Positions 42,508 to 52,561 of a stretch of 64,000 nucleotides of DNA are shown piece by piece. This DNA comes from an uncultured Oscillospiraceae bacterium (GTDB lineage Bacteria; Bacillota; Clostridia; Oscillospirales; Oscillospiraceae), in NCBI GenBank assembly GCA_934646185.1, contig CAKUEH010000012.1:1-64000 (forward strand). The letters are read 5' to 3'. The position numbers and the translations under genes were made by a program. Each line of letters begins with the position of its first letter. Position 1 is the first letter of the stretch. The notes under the pieces were generated by a model. That model made no database searches. It was not told where the DNA came from and saw nothing but the letters and a program-made list of their open reading frames with translations.

Positions 42508-44250
42508 TTACCCCTCAAACTGGCTGTGGTACAGCTTTGCGTAGAAGCCGTTTTTTGCAAGCAGATCCTCATGGCGGCCCTGTTCGATGATGTGGCCGTC
42601 CTTCATGACGAGGATCACGTCCGCTTCGCGGATGGTGGACAGGCGGTGGGCGACGACGAAGCTCGTCCGGCCCTGCATCATGGTGTCGAACGCCTGCTGG
42701 ATGTGCGCCTCGGTGCGCGTGTCGATGGAGCTGGTCGCTTCGTCGAGAATGAGCATGGGCGGCAGGCAGAGCATGACGCGCGCGATGCACAGCAGCTGCC
42801 GCTGTCCGGCGGACAGCGCGCCGCCCGTGTCGGACAGCACCGTGTCATACCCCTCCGGCAGACGGCGGATGAAAGCGTCCGCGTGCGCCATGCGCGCGGC
42901 GGCTTCGACCTCGGCGTCCGTCGCGTCGGGCTTTGCAAGGCGGATATTCTCGCGCACGGAGGCAGTCTTCAGCCACGTGTCCTGCAAGACCATGCCGTAC
43001 TGGCGGCGCAGGCTCTCGCGCGTGACGGAGCGGATCTCGCTGCCGTCGACGCAGATCGAACCGTCCTTCACGTCGTAAAAGCGCATGAGCAGGTTGATGA
43101 GCGTCGTCTTGCCGCAGCCCGTCGGGCCGACGATGGCGATGCGCTGGCCGGGCTTTACGGAGAGGTTCAGATCTTCGATCAGATGCTGCTCCGGCGTATA
43201 GGAGAACGCGACGTTTTGAATCTCCACGCTGCCGGAGACGGCCTCGAGCGTCTTCGCGTCCGGCGCGTCCGGCACCTCGGCGGGCTCGTCGATGAGCTCG
43301 AATACCCGCGCGGCGCAGGCCAGCGCGTTCTGAAGCTCCGTGACCACGCCGGTGATCTCGTTGAAGGGCTTGGCATACTGGTTTGCGTAGCTGAGGAAGC
43401 ACGACAGCCCGCCGACCGTGATCGCGCCCGCCACGGCGCTGAGCGCGCCGGTAAAGCCGACGCAGGCATAGATGATGTTATAGATGATGCGCGTGGACGG
43501 GTTCGTCATGGACGAGAAGAAGGTCGCGCGCATGGTGTGGGCCGTCAGGCGGTCGTTGATCTCGTCAAACTGGCGCAGGCTCTCGGCCTCGTGGGAGAAC
43601 GCCTGCACGATGCGCTGGCCGTTCAGCTGCTCGCCAATCAGGGCGGTCTGCTCGCCGCGCGCCTTGGACTGCAGCTGGAACATGGAATAGGTATGCCCCG
43701 CGATGAATTTCGCCACCAGCAGCGAAAGCGGCGTCAGCAGCACGACCACGAGCGTGATCTTCCAGCTGATCGAGAGCATGAAGCCGAGCGTGCCCACAAT
43801 GGTCAGAACGCCGGTGAACAGCTGTGTGAAGCCCATGAGCAGGCCGTCGGCGAACTGGTCGACGTCGGCGATCATACGGCTGAGCGTATCGCCGGAGGGG
43901 TGGCTGTCGAGATATGCGAGCGGGAGCCGCTGCAGATGGGAAAACGCCTGCCGGCGCACATCGCGCGTCACGCAGAAGCAGACGCGGTTGTGAATGGCCG
44001 TCATGACCCACTGCAAAATTGCCGTCAGCCCGGCAAGCACCGCAATTTTGACGGCCAGACTGCCCACGGCGGCAAAATCGACCTGTCCGGGGCCGACGAT
44101 CCGGTCGATCGTGTCGCCGACCAGAATGGGGATATAAAGCGTGCCCGCCACGCTGGCCGCGGCCAGCAGCAAGGACACGAGCAGCAGCGGCAGATACCGC
44201 CCGAGGCTTTTTAAAACGCGCCGCAGCGCCCAGGAGGATGTATGCTTCAT
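42508..44250 (-). CDS. Heterodimeric ABC exporter subunit, catalytically complete half
   Basis: 580 residues: six-helix type IV exporter membrane domain (about 1-310) and a C-terminal nucleotide-binding domain with Walker A GPTGCGKTTLINLLMRFYD, signature ALSAGQRQLLC, Walker B with the catalytic Glu MLILDEATSSIDTRTE and switch His VVAHRLS. Stop region coupled: its ATG overlaps the upstream exporter gene by four bases. The canonical Glu here and its absence in the partner mark a BmrCD/TM287-288-like heterodimer for drug or lipid export. Confidence 0.93.
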   Translation of the reverse strand: MKHTSSWALRRVLKSLGRYLPLLLVSLLLAAASVAGTLYIPILVGDTIDRIVGPGQVDFAAVGSLAVKIAVLAGLTAILQWVMTAIHNRVCFCVTRDVRRQAFSHLQRLPLAYLDSHPSGDTLSRMIADVDQFADGLLMGFTQLFTGVLTIVGTLGFMLSISWKITLVVVLLTPLSLLVAKFIAGHTYSMFQLQSKARGEQTALIGEQLNGQRIVQAFSHEAESLRQFDEINDRLTAHTMRATFFSSMTNPSTRIIYNIIYACVGFTGALSAVAGAITVGGLSCFLSYANQYAKPFNEITGVVTELQNALACAARVFELIDEPAEVPDAPDAKTLEAVSGSVEIQNVAFSYTPEQHLIEDLNLSVKPGQRIAIVGPTGCGKTTLINLLMRFYDVKDGSICVDGSEIRSVTRESLRRQYGMVLQDTWLKTASVRENIRLAKPDATDAEVEAAARMAHADAFIRRLPEGYDTVLSDTGGALSAGQRQLLCIARVMLCLPPMLILDEATSSIDTRTEAHIQQAFDTMMQGRTSFVVAHRLSTIREADVILVMKDGHIIEQGRHEDLLAKNGFYAKLYHSQFEG

Positions 44251-45977
44251 GATGCGCTCGCCTCCCCCTTCTCCTGCGACCGGCAGATCTCCTGATAGAC
44301 CGGGCAGGTGTTCATCAGCTCCGCGTGCGTCCCGAGACCGGCCATGCGGCCGTCGTCGAGCACGAGGATCTTATCCGCGTGCCGGATGGACGACACGCGC
44401 TGCGAGATCAGCACGACCGTGGGCTTCCAAGGCAGCTTCGCGAGCGCCTTGCGCAGCGCGGCGTCCGTCGCGAAGTCCAGCGCGGAGGCGCTGTCGTCCA
44501 GGATCAGAATTTCAGGTCTGCGCACGAGCGCGCGGGCGATGGTCAGCCGCTGGCGCTGGCCGCCGGAGAAATTGCGCCCGCCGGGCTCGACCGGCGCGTC
44601 CAGCTGCCCGGTCTTATCCTGCACGACCCCGTCGGCCTGCGCCGCGCGCAGCGCGTCCCAGAGCGCCTCGTCGGATGCGTCCGCATTGCCCCAGCGGAGG
44701 TTTTCCCGGATGGTGCCGGAGAAGAGCAGCGCCTTCTGCGGCACGACGCCGATGCGCGTCCGAAGCGCCTGCAGGCGGAGCGATTTTACGTCCTCGCCCC
44801 GCACAAGGACGCAGCCCTCCGTCGCGTCGTAGAAGCGAGGGATGAGATTCGCCAGCGTCGACTTGCCGGAGCCCGTGCCGCCGATGATGCCGATCGTCTC
44901 GCCCGGCGCGGCGCAGAGGCTGATATCGGTCAGCGCGTCCGCGCCCGCCTGTGGATAGCGGAAGCTGACGTGCCGGAGCTCCAGCTCCGGCGCTCCCGCG
45001 CCGTCCGGCAGCGCGTCCGCGCCGTCTGCCATGCTGGACTTTGTGTCCAGCACCTGCGAGATGCGGCCCGCGCAGGCGGCGGATTTCGTGATGTTCAGGA
45101 TCAGATTGGCGAATTTGATGAGCTCGACCAGGATCTGCGACATGTAATTATAAAGCGCGATCAGCTGGCCCTGCGTGATGGCGCCCTCGTTTACCCGGAC
45201 GCCGCCCACGCGCAAAATCGCCACGATGGCCAGATTGATGATGACATACGTCAGGGGATTGAGCAGCGCAGAGAGCCTTCCGACAAACTGCTGCGCGGAG
45301 AACAAATTTCCAGCTTTTTCCTCAAAGCTCTCCGTCTCCGTCTGCTCGCGCGTAAAGGCGCGGATGACGCGCACGCCGGACAGATTCTCCTGCGCCGCGC
45401 CGGTCACGCCGTCGAGCTGCGTCTGCACGCGCCGGTAGAGCGGGATGCAGCTGAGCATGATGGCGAACACGACGGCAAAGAGCGCCGGGATCGCCACGGC
45501 GAAGATGAGGGCCGATCTTGTGTCGATGGTAAAGGCCATGATCATCGCGCCGAAGACCACGATGGGCGAGCGCAGCAGCAGCCGGAGCGTCAGGTTGAGC
45601 CCCGTCTGCACCTGATTCATGTCGCTCGTCATGCGTGTGACGAGCGTGGCCGTGCCGAGCCGGTCAAGCTCGGCGTAGGACAGCGACTGGATGTGCGCGA
45701 ACAGCGCGCGGCGCAGACGGCCCGTCGCGCCGGTCGCGGCCTTGGCGGAAAAATACTGCGCGCATGTGGCGCTGGCAAAGCCGCAAAGCCCGAGTCCTGC
45801 CAGCACGAGGCATTTTCTCAGGATATACGCCGTATCGCCGGACGAAATGCCGACGTCGATGATATCCGCCATGATGAGCGGCACGAGCAGCTCAAACGCG
45901 GCTTCGAGCAGCTTGAAGCACGGGGCCAGAATGGCCTGCAGGCGGTACGGCCGCAGGTAAACAAGCAATTTCTTCAT
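44247..45977 (-). CDS. Heterodimeric ABC exporter subunit with degenerate ATPase site
   Basis: 576 residues: membrane domain, then Walker A IGGTGSGKSTLANLIPRFYD and signature NFSGGQRQRLTIARAL. The Walker B reads ILILDDSASALDF, with Asp in place of the catalytic Glu, and the switch region reads LISQRVS with Gln for His. These are the usual signs of the non-hydrolysing half of a heterodimeric exporter. Third gene of an operon that also holds a MacB-like ATPase and an FtsX-type permease. Confidence 0.93.
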   Translation of the reverse strand: MKKLLVYLRPYRLQAILAPCFKLLEAAFELLVPLIMADIIDVGISSGDTAYILRKCLVLAGLGLCGFASATCAQYFSAKAATGATGRLRRALFAHIQSLSYAELDRLGTATLVTRMTSDMNQVQTGLNLTLRLLLRSPIVVFGAMIMAFTIDTRSALIFAVAIPALFAVVFAIMLSCIPLYRRVQTQLDGVTGAAQENLSGVRVIRAFTREQTETESFEEKAGNLFSAQQFVGRLSALLNPLTYVIINLAIVAILRVGGVRVNEGAITQGQLIALYNYMSQILVELIKFANLILNITKSAACAGRISQVLDTKSSMADGADALPDGAGAPELELRHVSFRYPQAGADALTDISLCAAPGETIGIIGGTGSGKSTLANLIPRFYDATEGCVLVRGEDVKSLRLQALRTRIGVVPQKALLFSGTIRENLRWGNADASDEALWDALRAAQADGVVQDKTGQLDAPVEPGGRNFSGGQRQRLTIARALVRRPEILILDDSASALDFATDAALRKALAKLPWKPTVVLISQRVSSIRHADKILVLDDGRMAGLGTHAELMNTCPVYQEICRSQEKGEASAS

Positions 45978-46001
45978 GGACTGTCTCTTCTCTTCTTTCT
46001 G

Positions 46002-49000
46002 TTATTCGATGGATTTGAGCGCCTGGGACATGTCGACCGCGCGGATCTTCCGACGCAGCACGAGATTGACGAGCAGACCGAACACCAGCGTCAGCGCGGC
46101 CGAGATGAGATAGCTCAGCGGCGCGACGCGCACGTCGAAGCACATGAGATCGATCCTGATCTGCCCCATGACATACGCGTGCAGCAGCTTTCCCATCGGA
46201 AGCCCCACAAGCGCGCCGAGGACGGTCAGGATGATGTTTTCGCGGAAGACGTAGCGGTTCGTCTCGCTGTCATAGAAGCCGAGCACCTTGATGGTCGCGA
46301 TCTCGCGTTCGCGTTCGGTGATGTTGATGTTCGTGAGGTTATACAGCACGATGAACGCCAGCGCCGCCGCGCCCAGCACGACGACCAGCACGATATACCG
46401 CAGGCTCTGCATCATCGTCGCCACGCGGCTGCGGAAATCACGGCTGAGCGTGACGGCCGCGGCATTTTCCGCGCCCGCGAGCGCTGCGGAGGCCGCCTGC
46501 GCGTCCTCGTCCGTCCGGTAGGTGAGCCACGCGGCCTCGTATCCGGGCGCTTCGCCGAAGATGTCCTGCCAGGTAGTCTGCGTCAGATAGACGTAATTAT
46601 AAACATAGTTTTCAAACACGGCCTCGACGATCAGCTCCGTCCGGCGCAGGTCGCTCGTCTGCAGGGTGATGGTGCTGCCCGCCGACAGATGCAGCGCCTG
46701 CGCAAGTCCCCGGCTGATGATGCAGCCGCCGTCCTGCGGATAGGTGACCGGCGTCTTTTCCTGCGTGTGCAGGTCAATGAAGCCGTCCACGCTGCCCGCT
46801 TCCGGGCAGACGACGTTCGTCGTCTTGACCGTGCCGCCGGAGGAGGCGTCCAGACTCTTTTCCGCGACGAACAGGCAGCCTTCCGCGCCGCTTTCGTCAC
46901 AGACGGAGAGGAAGTCTTCCTGCTCGCTGCCGCTCAGCGCGTGCCGGAAGGTCACGGCGGCGTCGTAGCGGGTGATCTCGTCGTACTGGTAATCGACGAC
47001 GCTGCTGATGGAGTCCTGGATGCCGAAGCCCGTGATGAGCAGGGCCGTGCAGCCGCCGATGCCGATCATCATCATGATCATGCGCTTTTGAAAGCGCATA
47101 ATGTTCCGGATGGAGACCTTGTGCAGAAACGGCAGCCGGTTCCAGATGAGCGGGAGCCGCTCGAGCAGGATGCGCTTTCCCGCCTTCGGCGCCTTGGGGC
47201 GGATGAGCTCCGCCGCCGGTTGCCGCAGCTCGGCGTGTACGACGTACCAGGTCGTGCCGAGCGCGCACAGCAGGTACGCGCCGGACGAAATGAGCGCAAG
47301 CGGCCAGTCGAAGGCATACAGAATGCCGGTAAAGCCGTACATGATATTATAGGCGTGCCAGATCATTTTCGGCAGGAAATACGAGCCCGCCGCGATGCCG
47401 AGCACGCAGCCGAGGATCGAGGCGGTCCCGGCGTAAAGGAAGTATTGGGATAAAATCGCGCCGTTGGAATATCCAAGCGCCTTCAGAACGCCCGCCTGCG
47501 TCCGCTGCTCGTCGACCATGCGGGTCATGGTCGTGATGCAGACCAGCGCGGCCACGGCGAAGAAAAACAGCGGGAACACCCTCGACACGCCGCGCACGAT
47601 GTCGGAATCGCTCTCAAAACAGGCGTAGCCGACGTTGCTGCTGCGATCCAGTACGAACACGTCCGCGTCTTCGAGCTTTGCAAGCTCGTCTTCGCCGTCC
47701 CGGTATTCCTGCTCGGCGTCCGCGAGCTTCTGTTCTCCGTCCGCCAGCTCCCGCTTCGCGTCGGCAAGCGACTGCTCGCCGTCGGCGATCTGCTGTTTGG
47801 CGTCCGCCAGCTCCTGTTCGGCGTCCGAGATCCGCTTTTCAGCCTCGGCCCTGCCCGTGTAATAGTCTGTCCAGCCGTCTTCCAGCTCCTGCTTCGCGTC
47901 TTCCAGCTCTTTTTCGCCGCTCTCGAGCTGCTGCTTCGCGTCTGCCAGCTCCTGCTGCTTTTCCTCCAGCGTGGCCTTTGCCTCGTCCAGCTTCCTCTGG
48001 TTCTCGCGGATCGACTGGCTTGCAGAGGCGCTCGCGGCGTCCAGCTCCGCGCGTCCGCTTTCAAGCGACTTCTTTCCCTCGTCCAGCTGCGCCTGCGCCT
48101 GCTTGAGCTGCGCGAACGCGGCGTTCAGCTGCGCCTGCTGCACGGCGGCCTCCTCCTGCGAGATAACCCCGGCGGCGAGCGCCTGATCGAGCTGCGTCTG
48201 CTGCGCCTCCAGCGCCGTCCGCTGCGCGTCCAGCTGCGTCTGGCTAGCCGTGAGCTGGGCCTGCGCCTGCTCGAGCTGCGCGGAGGCGGCGCTCAGCTCG
48301 CTCCACGCGCTGTCCTTCGCCTTTTCAAACTCGGCGCTGTTTGTTTCATATTCCGCCTGGCCTTCTGCCAGCTGCTTCTCGCCGTCCTCCAGCTCTGTCC
48401 GTGCGTCGGCGAGCTTCTGCTCGTTTTCCTCCAGCGTTTTCTGCCCGTCGGTGAGCGTCTGCCAGGCGTCCGCCAGCTCCGCCTGCGTCTCGCGCTTCGC
48501 GTCTTCCAGCTTTTTTTCGCCGTCCTGATACGCCTGCCTGGCGTCTTCCAGCTCCTGTTCAGCATCAGAAAGCTGCTGCCGGGCGTCGGAAAGCTCCTTC
48601 TGCTTTTTGTCGAGCGTTTCGCGCGCGTCGGCAAGCGTCTGCGCGGCCTCGTCATGGAGCCTGCCGCTGCGCGTGTCGGCCGCGTCTTCTGCAAGCTGGG
48701 TGACCCAGGGCTCCGCGGCGTCGATGCAGGCGGTATAGCCGTCGGAATAGACCTCGCCCCGCGGCCCGGCCAGCCGTAGATAAAGGGACGTATCATATTC
48801 CAGCGCGAACGCCTCCGGCAGGATGTATACAAACGACGAGAGCGTTCCGCTGCCGATGGAGGTGCCGCCGCGTTCATAATTGATATACAGCACGCTCTTC
48901 GCGATGCCGGTGATGGTGAATTCCCGCCGGTTAAAGCTGTCCAGCGTGTCCGCGTCGTTTTCCTCCGTCAGAACGACCGTCCTGCCGAGATCCTTTTCGG

Positions 49001-49408
49001 AATACAGCAGCCCGTCGGCCAGACACTCGTCCGCCGTCTGCGGAAGTCTGCCGCATTTGAGCCCCGGCAGGTCGATCTGCGCGGGCAGGGACAAAAACCG
49101 GCACGGCTTTGCCGCGCCGCCCGCGACGGAGGCCAGCGCGTCCGCGCTCTTTTCGCCCTCGCAGGCATCCACGCGCGGATCGGCGGCGAGGGACTCCGCG
49201 TCCGTCTCGTCAAAGCCGATGGTGCTGACGAGCCGGAAATCGTACATCCGGTGCGTCTCGGCATAGTCGTCCAGCGTATGTACCATCGCGGTCTTCGTCA
49301 GCCGCAGGCCGCAGAAAAAGCCCACGCCCAGCGCGACGATCGCCGCGATCGCCAGAAACCGGGTAAGACTGCCGCGGATCTGGCGCAATGTCAGCTTCAG
49401 CATGCCCG

Positions 49409-49415
<7 letters not shown>
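46002..49415 (-). CDS. FtsX-like ABC permease with a very long extracellular coiled coil
   Basis: 1137 residues from the ATG at 49415, which overlaps the ATPase stop; the ATG at 49403 (MLKLTLRQIRG) is possible too. One N-terminal helix (LAIAAIVALGVGFFCGLRL), an extracellular beta region, then about 350 residues (roughly 255-605) of heptad-like repeats, for example LADAKQQLESGEKELEDAK and LADGEQKLADAEQEY, rich in Ala, Glu, Gln and Lys. Two FtsX-type three-helix blocks follow (about 620-740 and 1000-1137) with a second extracellular domain between. The layout matches large Firmicutes MacB-type permeases with periplasm-like stalks. Partner of the ATPase just upstream. Confidence 0.9.
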
Positions 49416-50119
<704 letters not shown>

Positions 50120-50217
50120 ACCCCCTCCTGTGGATCCTTTCGAATAATATATTATGGCATACCGCTTCCTGTTTTGCTTGAATAATCCATGAACGCGGGG
50201 CCTGAAAATACTTTTTC

Positions 50218-50246
50218 TTGCTTTTGCCGCAGAACGATGGTACTAT
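50218..50246 (+). promoter_or_regulatory. Predicted promoter upstream of the AAA-CYTH gene
   Basis: -35 TTGCTT (50218-50223), 17-base spacer, extended -10 TGGTACTAT (hexamer 50241-50246). About 320 bases, including a family P repeat, lie between it and the gene. A GGGAGG at 50264-50269 has no usable ORF after it. Confidence 0.55.
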
Positions 50247-50351
50247 AAAATTATAAAATAATTGGGAGGATCTGATTCAACGTCCGAGGGCATTGACAGG
50301 GTGTCTAAAAAAGTCTGATTTTCATGAAACGATGCAAAAAGCACTGCCCGT

Positions 50352-50456
50352 GTAGGGGCCGATGCCCACATCGGCCCATTGGGAAGCTGCGAATTTGCCG
50401 CAGATTTCCGTAAAAACAGTGCGATCTGCCGGGCCGATGTGGGCATCGGCCCCTAC
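50352..50456. repeat. Palindromic repeat, family P, complete copy
   Basis: 105 bp with ends GTAGGGGCCGATGCCCACAT and its inverse ATGTGGGCATCGGCCCCTAC. The centre CATTGGGAAGCTGCGAATTT is shared with the copy at 3552. The left flank (GTGTCTAAAAAAGTCTGATT) resembles the flank of the copy at 24418 on the other strand. Confidence 0.88.
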
Positions 50457-50569
50457 GAACAAACCAGAGAAATTGCAGCATGAAACAGACAAAGTGATTT
50501 TTTTGACAGTCTCTCAGCGCGCAAGGGCATTGGATCGGCGGTCCCCTGACAAAAAAAGGAGCGGTCCTT

Positions 50570-51676
50570 TTGGCAAAACAGATCACGCGCATCGTGCTGA
50601 CCGGCGGGCCTGCCGCGGGCAAGACGACGCTCATCAGCCGCATTCTCAAGGAATTCAAGCAGGACGAGGGCTGGAAGGTCATCACCATCCCCGAGACCGC
50701 GACGGAGCTCATCTCCGGCTTCGGTATCAAGCCCTTCGGCGGCTGCGTGTCCATGCTGGACTTTCAGGATTTTGTCGTCTCCGACCAGCTGCACAAGGAG
50801 CAGCTCGCGCTCAAGGCGGCGCAGATGGTGCCGGAGGAGCACGTCATCGTGCTGTACGACCGCGCGCTCTTCGACGATAAGGCCTATATCTCCGACGAGG
50901 AATTCCGTCAGGTGCTCGCGCGTTTCGGCCTGACCGAGCAGCAGGCGCTTTCCCACTATGACGCGGTTCTGCACCTCGTCTCCTGCGCCAAGGGCGCGGA
51001 GTTTGCCTACAATTTCGGCAACGAAGCGCGCTATGAGCCGCTGGAGCTTGCGCGGGAGAAGGACGATCTGACGCTGCGCGCATGGCGCGCGCACCCGAAT
51101 CTGCGCGTCATCGACAATTCTGTCGATTTTGAGGACAAGATCGCGCGCGGCCTGCGCGCCGTCTACGAGGCTCTCGGCCGTCCCACGCAGCAGGAGGTCT
51201 GGCACAAATACCTCATCGCGCTGCCCACGCTCCAGACGCTCGAGCAGACGTATCACGCTGCCAGCATTGACATGATGCAGACCTATCTCACCCGCGCCAA
51301 CCCCAACATCGTCCGCCGCGTCCGCCAGCAGAAAAACGGCGGGGATTATCTCTATTTCTATACGGAAAAGCGCACGACCGGCTCCGGTCAGTGGGAGACG
51401 GAGAAGCCGATCTCCGAAAAGGAGTACATCCGCTATCTCATGGAGGGCGACACGAGCCTGCACACCGTCCACAAGACGAAGTACCGCTTCGTCTATCACG
51501 GCTGCCGGTTCGAGATCGACGTGTATCCGTTTTCGCAGGACCGGGCCATCATGCGCGCCGCGCTGCCGGAAGACGCGCCCGCGCTCACCGCGCCGCCCGA
51601 GATCACTATCCTCCGCGAGGTCACCGGCGACCCCGCCTATAAAAACCGTCAGCTGGCAAAAAATCAGAGACTGTAA
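50570..51676 (+). CDS. AAA-type ATPase/kinase fused to a CYTH-like domain
   Basis: 368 residues from a TTG with AAAGGAG and an 8-base spacer. Residues 1-195: P-loop domain with Walker A LTGGPAAGKTTLISRIL, a switch-like GFGIKPFGGCVSMLDFQD and VIVLYDRALFDD, as in the AAA_28 nucleoside-kinase-like family. Residues about 205-345: a CYTH-type region (KYLIALPTLQTLEQ, NPNIVRRVRQQKNGGDYLYF, KYRFVYHGCRFEIDVYPF), the triphosphate-tunnel fold. Same two-domain arrangement as the TTD14/AAA-CYTH family of unknown substrate, which binds GTP and phospholipid in insects. The substrate here is unknown. Confidence 0.85.
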   Translation: MAKQITRIVLTGGPAAGKTTLISRILKEFKQDEGWKVITIPETATELISGFGIKPFGGCVSMLDFQDFVVSDQLHKEQLALKAAQMVPEEHVIVLYDRALFDDKAYISDEEFRQVLARFGLTEQQALSHYDAVLHLVSCAKGAEFAYNFGNEARYEPLELAREKDDLTLRAWRAHPNLRVIDNSVDFEDKIARGLRAVYEALGRPTQQEVWHKYLIALPTLQTLEQTYHAASIDMMQTYLTRANPNIVRRVRQQKNGGDYLYFYTEKRTTGSGQWETEKPISEKEYIRYLMEGDTSLHTVHKTKYRFVYHGCRFEIDVYPFSQDRAIMRAALPEDAPALTAPPEITILREVTGDPAYKNRQLAKNQRL

Positions 51677-51682
51677 AAACCG

Positions 51683-51709
51683 GCCGCCCGCGTTAAAAAC
51701 GCGGGCGGC
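51683..51709. terminator. Bidirectional terminator, AAA-CYTH and HAD genes
   Basis: GCCGCCCGCGTT / AACGCGGGCGGC stem; T-rich tail on the minus strand (GGTTTTT), convergent genes on both sides. Confidence 0.8.
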
Positions 51710-51714
51710 GCTGT

Positions 51715-52368
51715 TTATTCGTCCAGAAGCCGGTCGAGGTCGGCGACGGTCTTGCAGTAGAAATCGCAGTTTTGCCGCATGAACCGCTCAATCTCCGGGA
51801 TGTCGTTCGCCCAGCCGGCGGCGGCAAAGGGAACGCCTGCGGCGCGCGCCATGTCATAGCCGGGCTTCAGATCGTCGACGACGAGAAGCTCCTGCGGCTT
51901 GAGGCCGAAGCGCTCCATGATCCTGTCCAGCGGCCAGGTGTGCGGCTTGCGCTGCTCGGGCGGCTGCTCCCAGCCGAAGATGATATCCGGCTCCGGCAGA
52001 CCATTTTCACGGTAGTCGCGTTCGATGTTTTCACGCATGGAGTGCGAGACGACGGCGATGTACCCGCCCTCGTCCCTGTGCCGCCGCAGGATCTCGCGGA
52101 TGCCGGGGTAGGCGTCCGGCACGCGCGTGCGCACCCAGTCCTGCCAGAAGCGGAATTCGCCTTCGAGCTCTTCCTCCGAAAAGCCGAGCTCGCCGGTAAA
52201 CAGCGCCATGATGCCGGGGTCGAAGTTTTTGCGGAAATACTCCTCCAGCGTATACGACGCCTCCGGGCGCACGAGCTTTAAATAGGCGAGGAACGACGGG
52301 AAATGGATGGTGGCGGTGCTGTTGACCGTGGTGTCGTCATGATCCATGACCAGACATCTGAAGCGCAA
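51715..52368 (-). CDS. HAD superfamily hydrolase
   Basis: 217 residues. Nucleophile motif CLVMDHDDTTVNSTA (DxDxT form), motif II VVSHSM, the lysine within QRKPHTWPLD and motif IV DDLKPGYDMA. A helical cap follows the first motif, as in phosphoglycolate phosphatase-like and beta-phosphoglucomutase-like enzymes. Substrate unknown. It is monocistronic, convergent with the AAA-CYTH gene. Confidence 0.87.
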   Translation of the reverse strand: MRFRCLVMDHDDTTVNSTATIHFPSFLAYLKLVRPEASYTLEEYFRKNFDPGIMALFTGELGFSEEELEGEFRFWQDWVRTRVPDAYPGIREILRRHRDEGGYIAVVSHSMRENIERDYRENGLPEPDIIFGWEQPPEQRKPHTWPLDRIMERFGLKPQELLVVDDLKPGYDMARAAGVPFAAAGWANDIPEIERFMRQNCDFYCKTVADLDRLLDE

Positions 52369-52462
52369 GGCGGAACCCTCCTGTCAGTCTTTTTCTGACA
52401 TCATACCAGCTTGCTCGGCGCTTCGCAAGGAAAATCGCCAAATCTTATTTTTTTATGAAGAA

Positions 52463-52491
52463 TTGCTATTTTTAAAAAGCTGTGCTATCAT
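52463..52491 (+). promoter_or_regulatory. Predicted promoter of the SH3-protein gene
   Basis: -35 TTGCTA (52463-52468), 17-base spacer, extended -10 TGCTATCAT (hexamer 52486-52491). Confidence 0.65.
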
Positions 52492-52561
52492 AATCATGAA
52501 TATACTGCGCGGAGTCTATCCCCGCGCTTCGCAGCCCCGAACACAACATGGAGGTACGGCT

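Noticed and set aside
44325..47453. A 1042-codon plus-strand frame across the ABC operon
   Set aside because: Crosses two real genes and their junction on the opposite strand; no ribosome site or domain.
50257..50351. A gene starting after GGGAGG at 50264
   Set aside because: No start codon in register is followed by an open frame of useful length; probably a degenerate leader.
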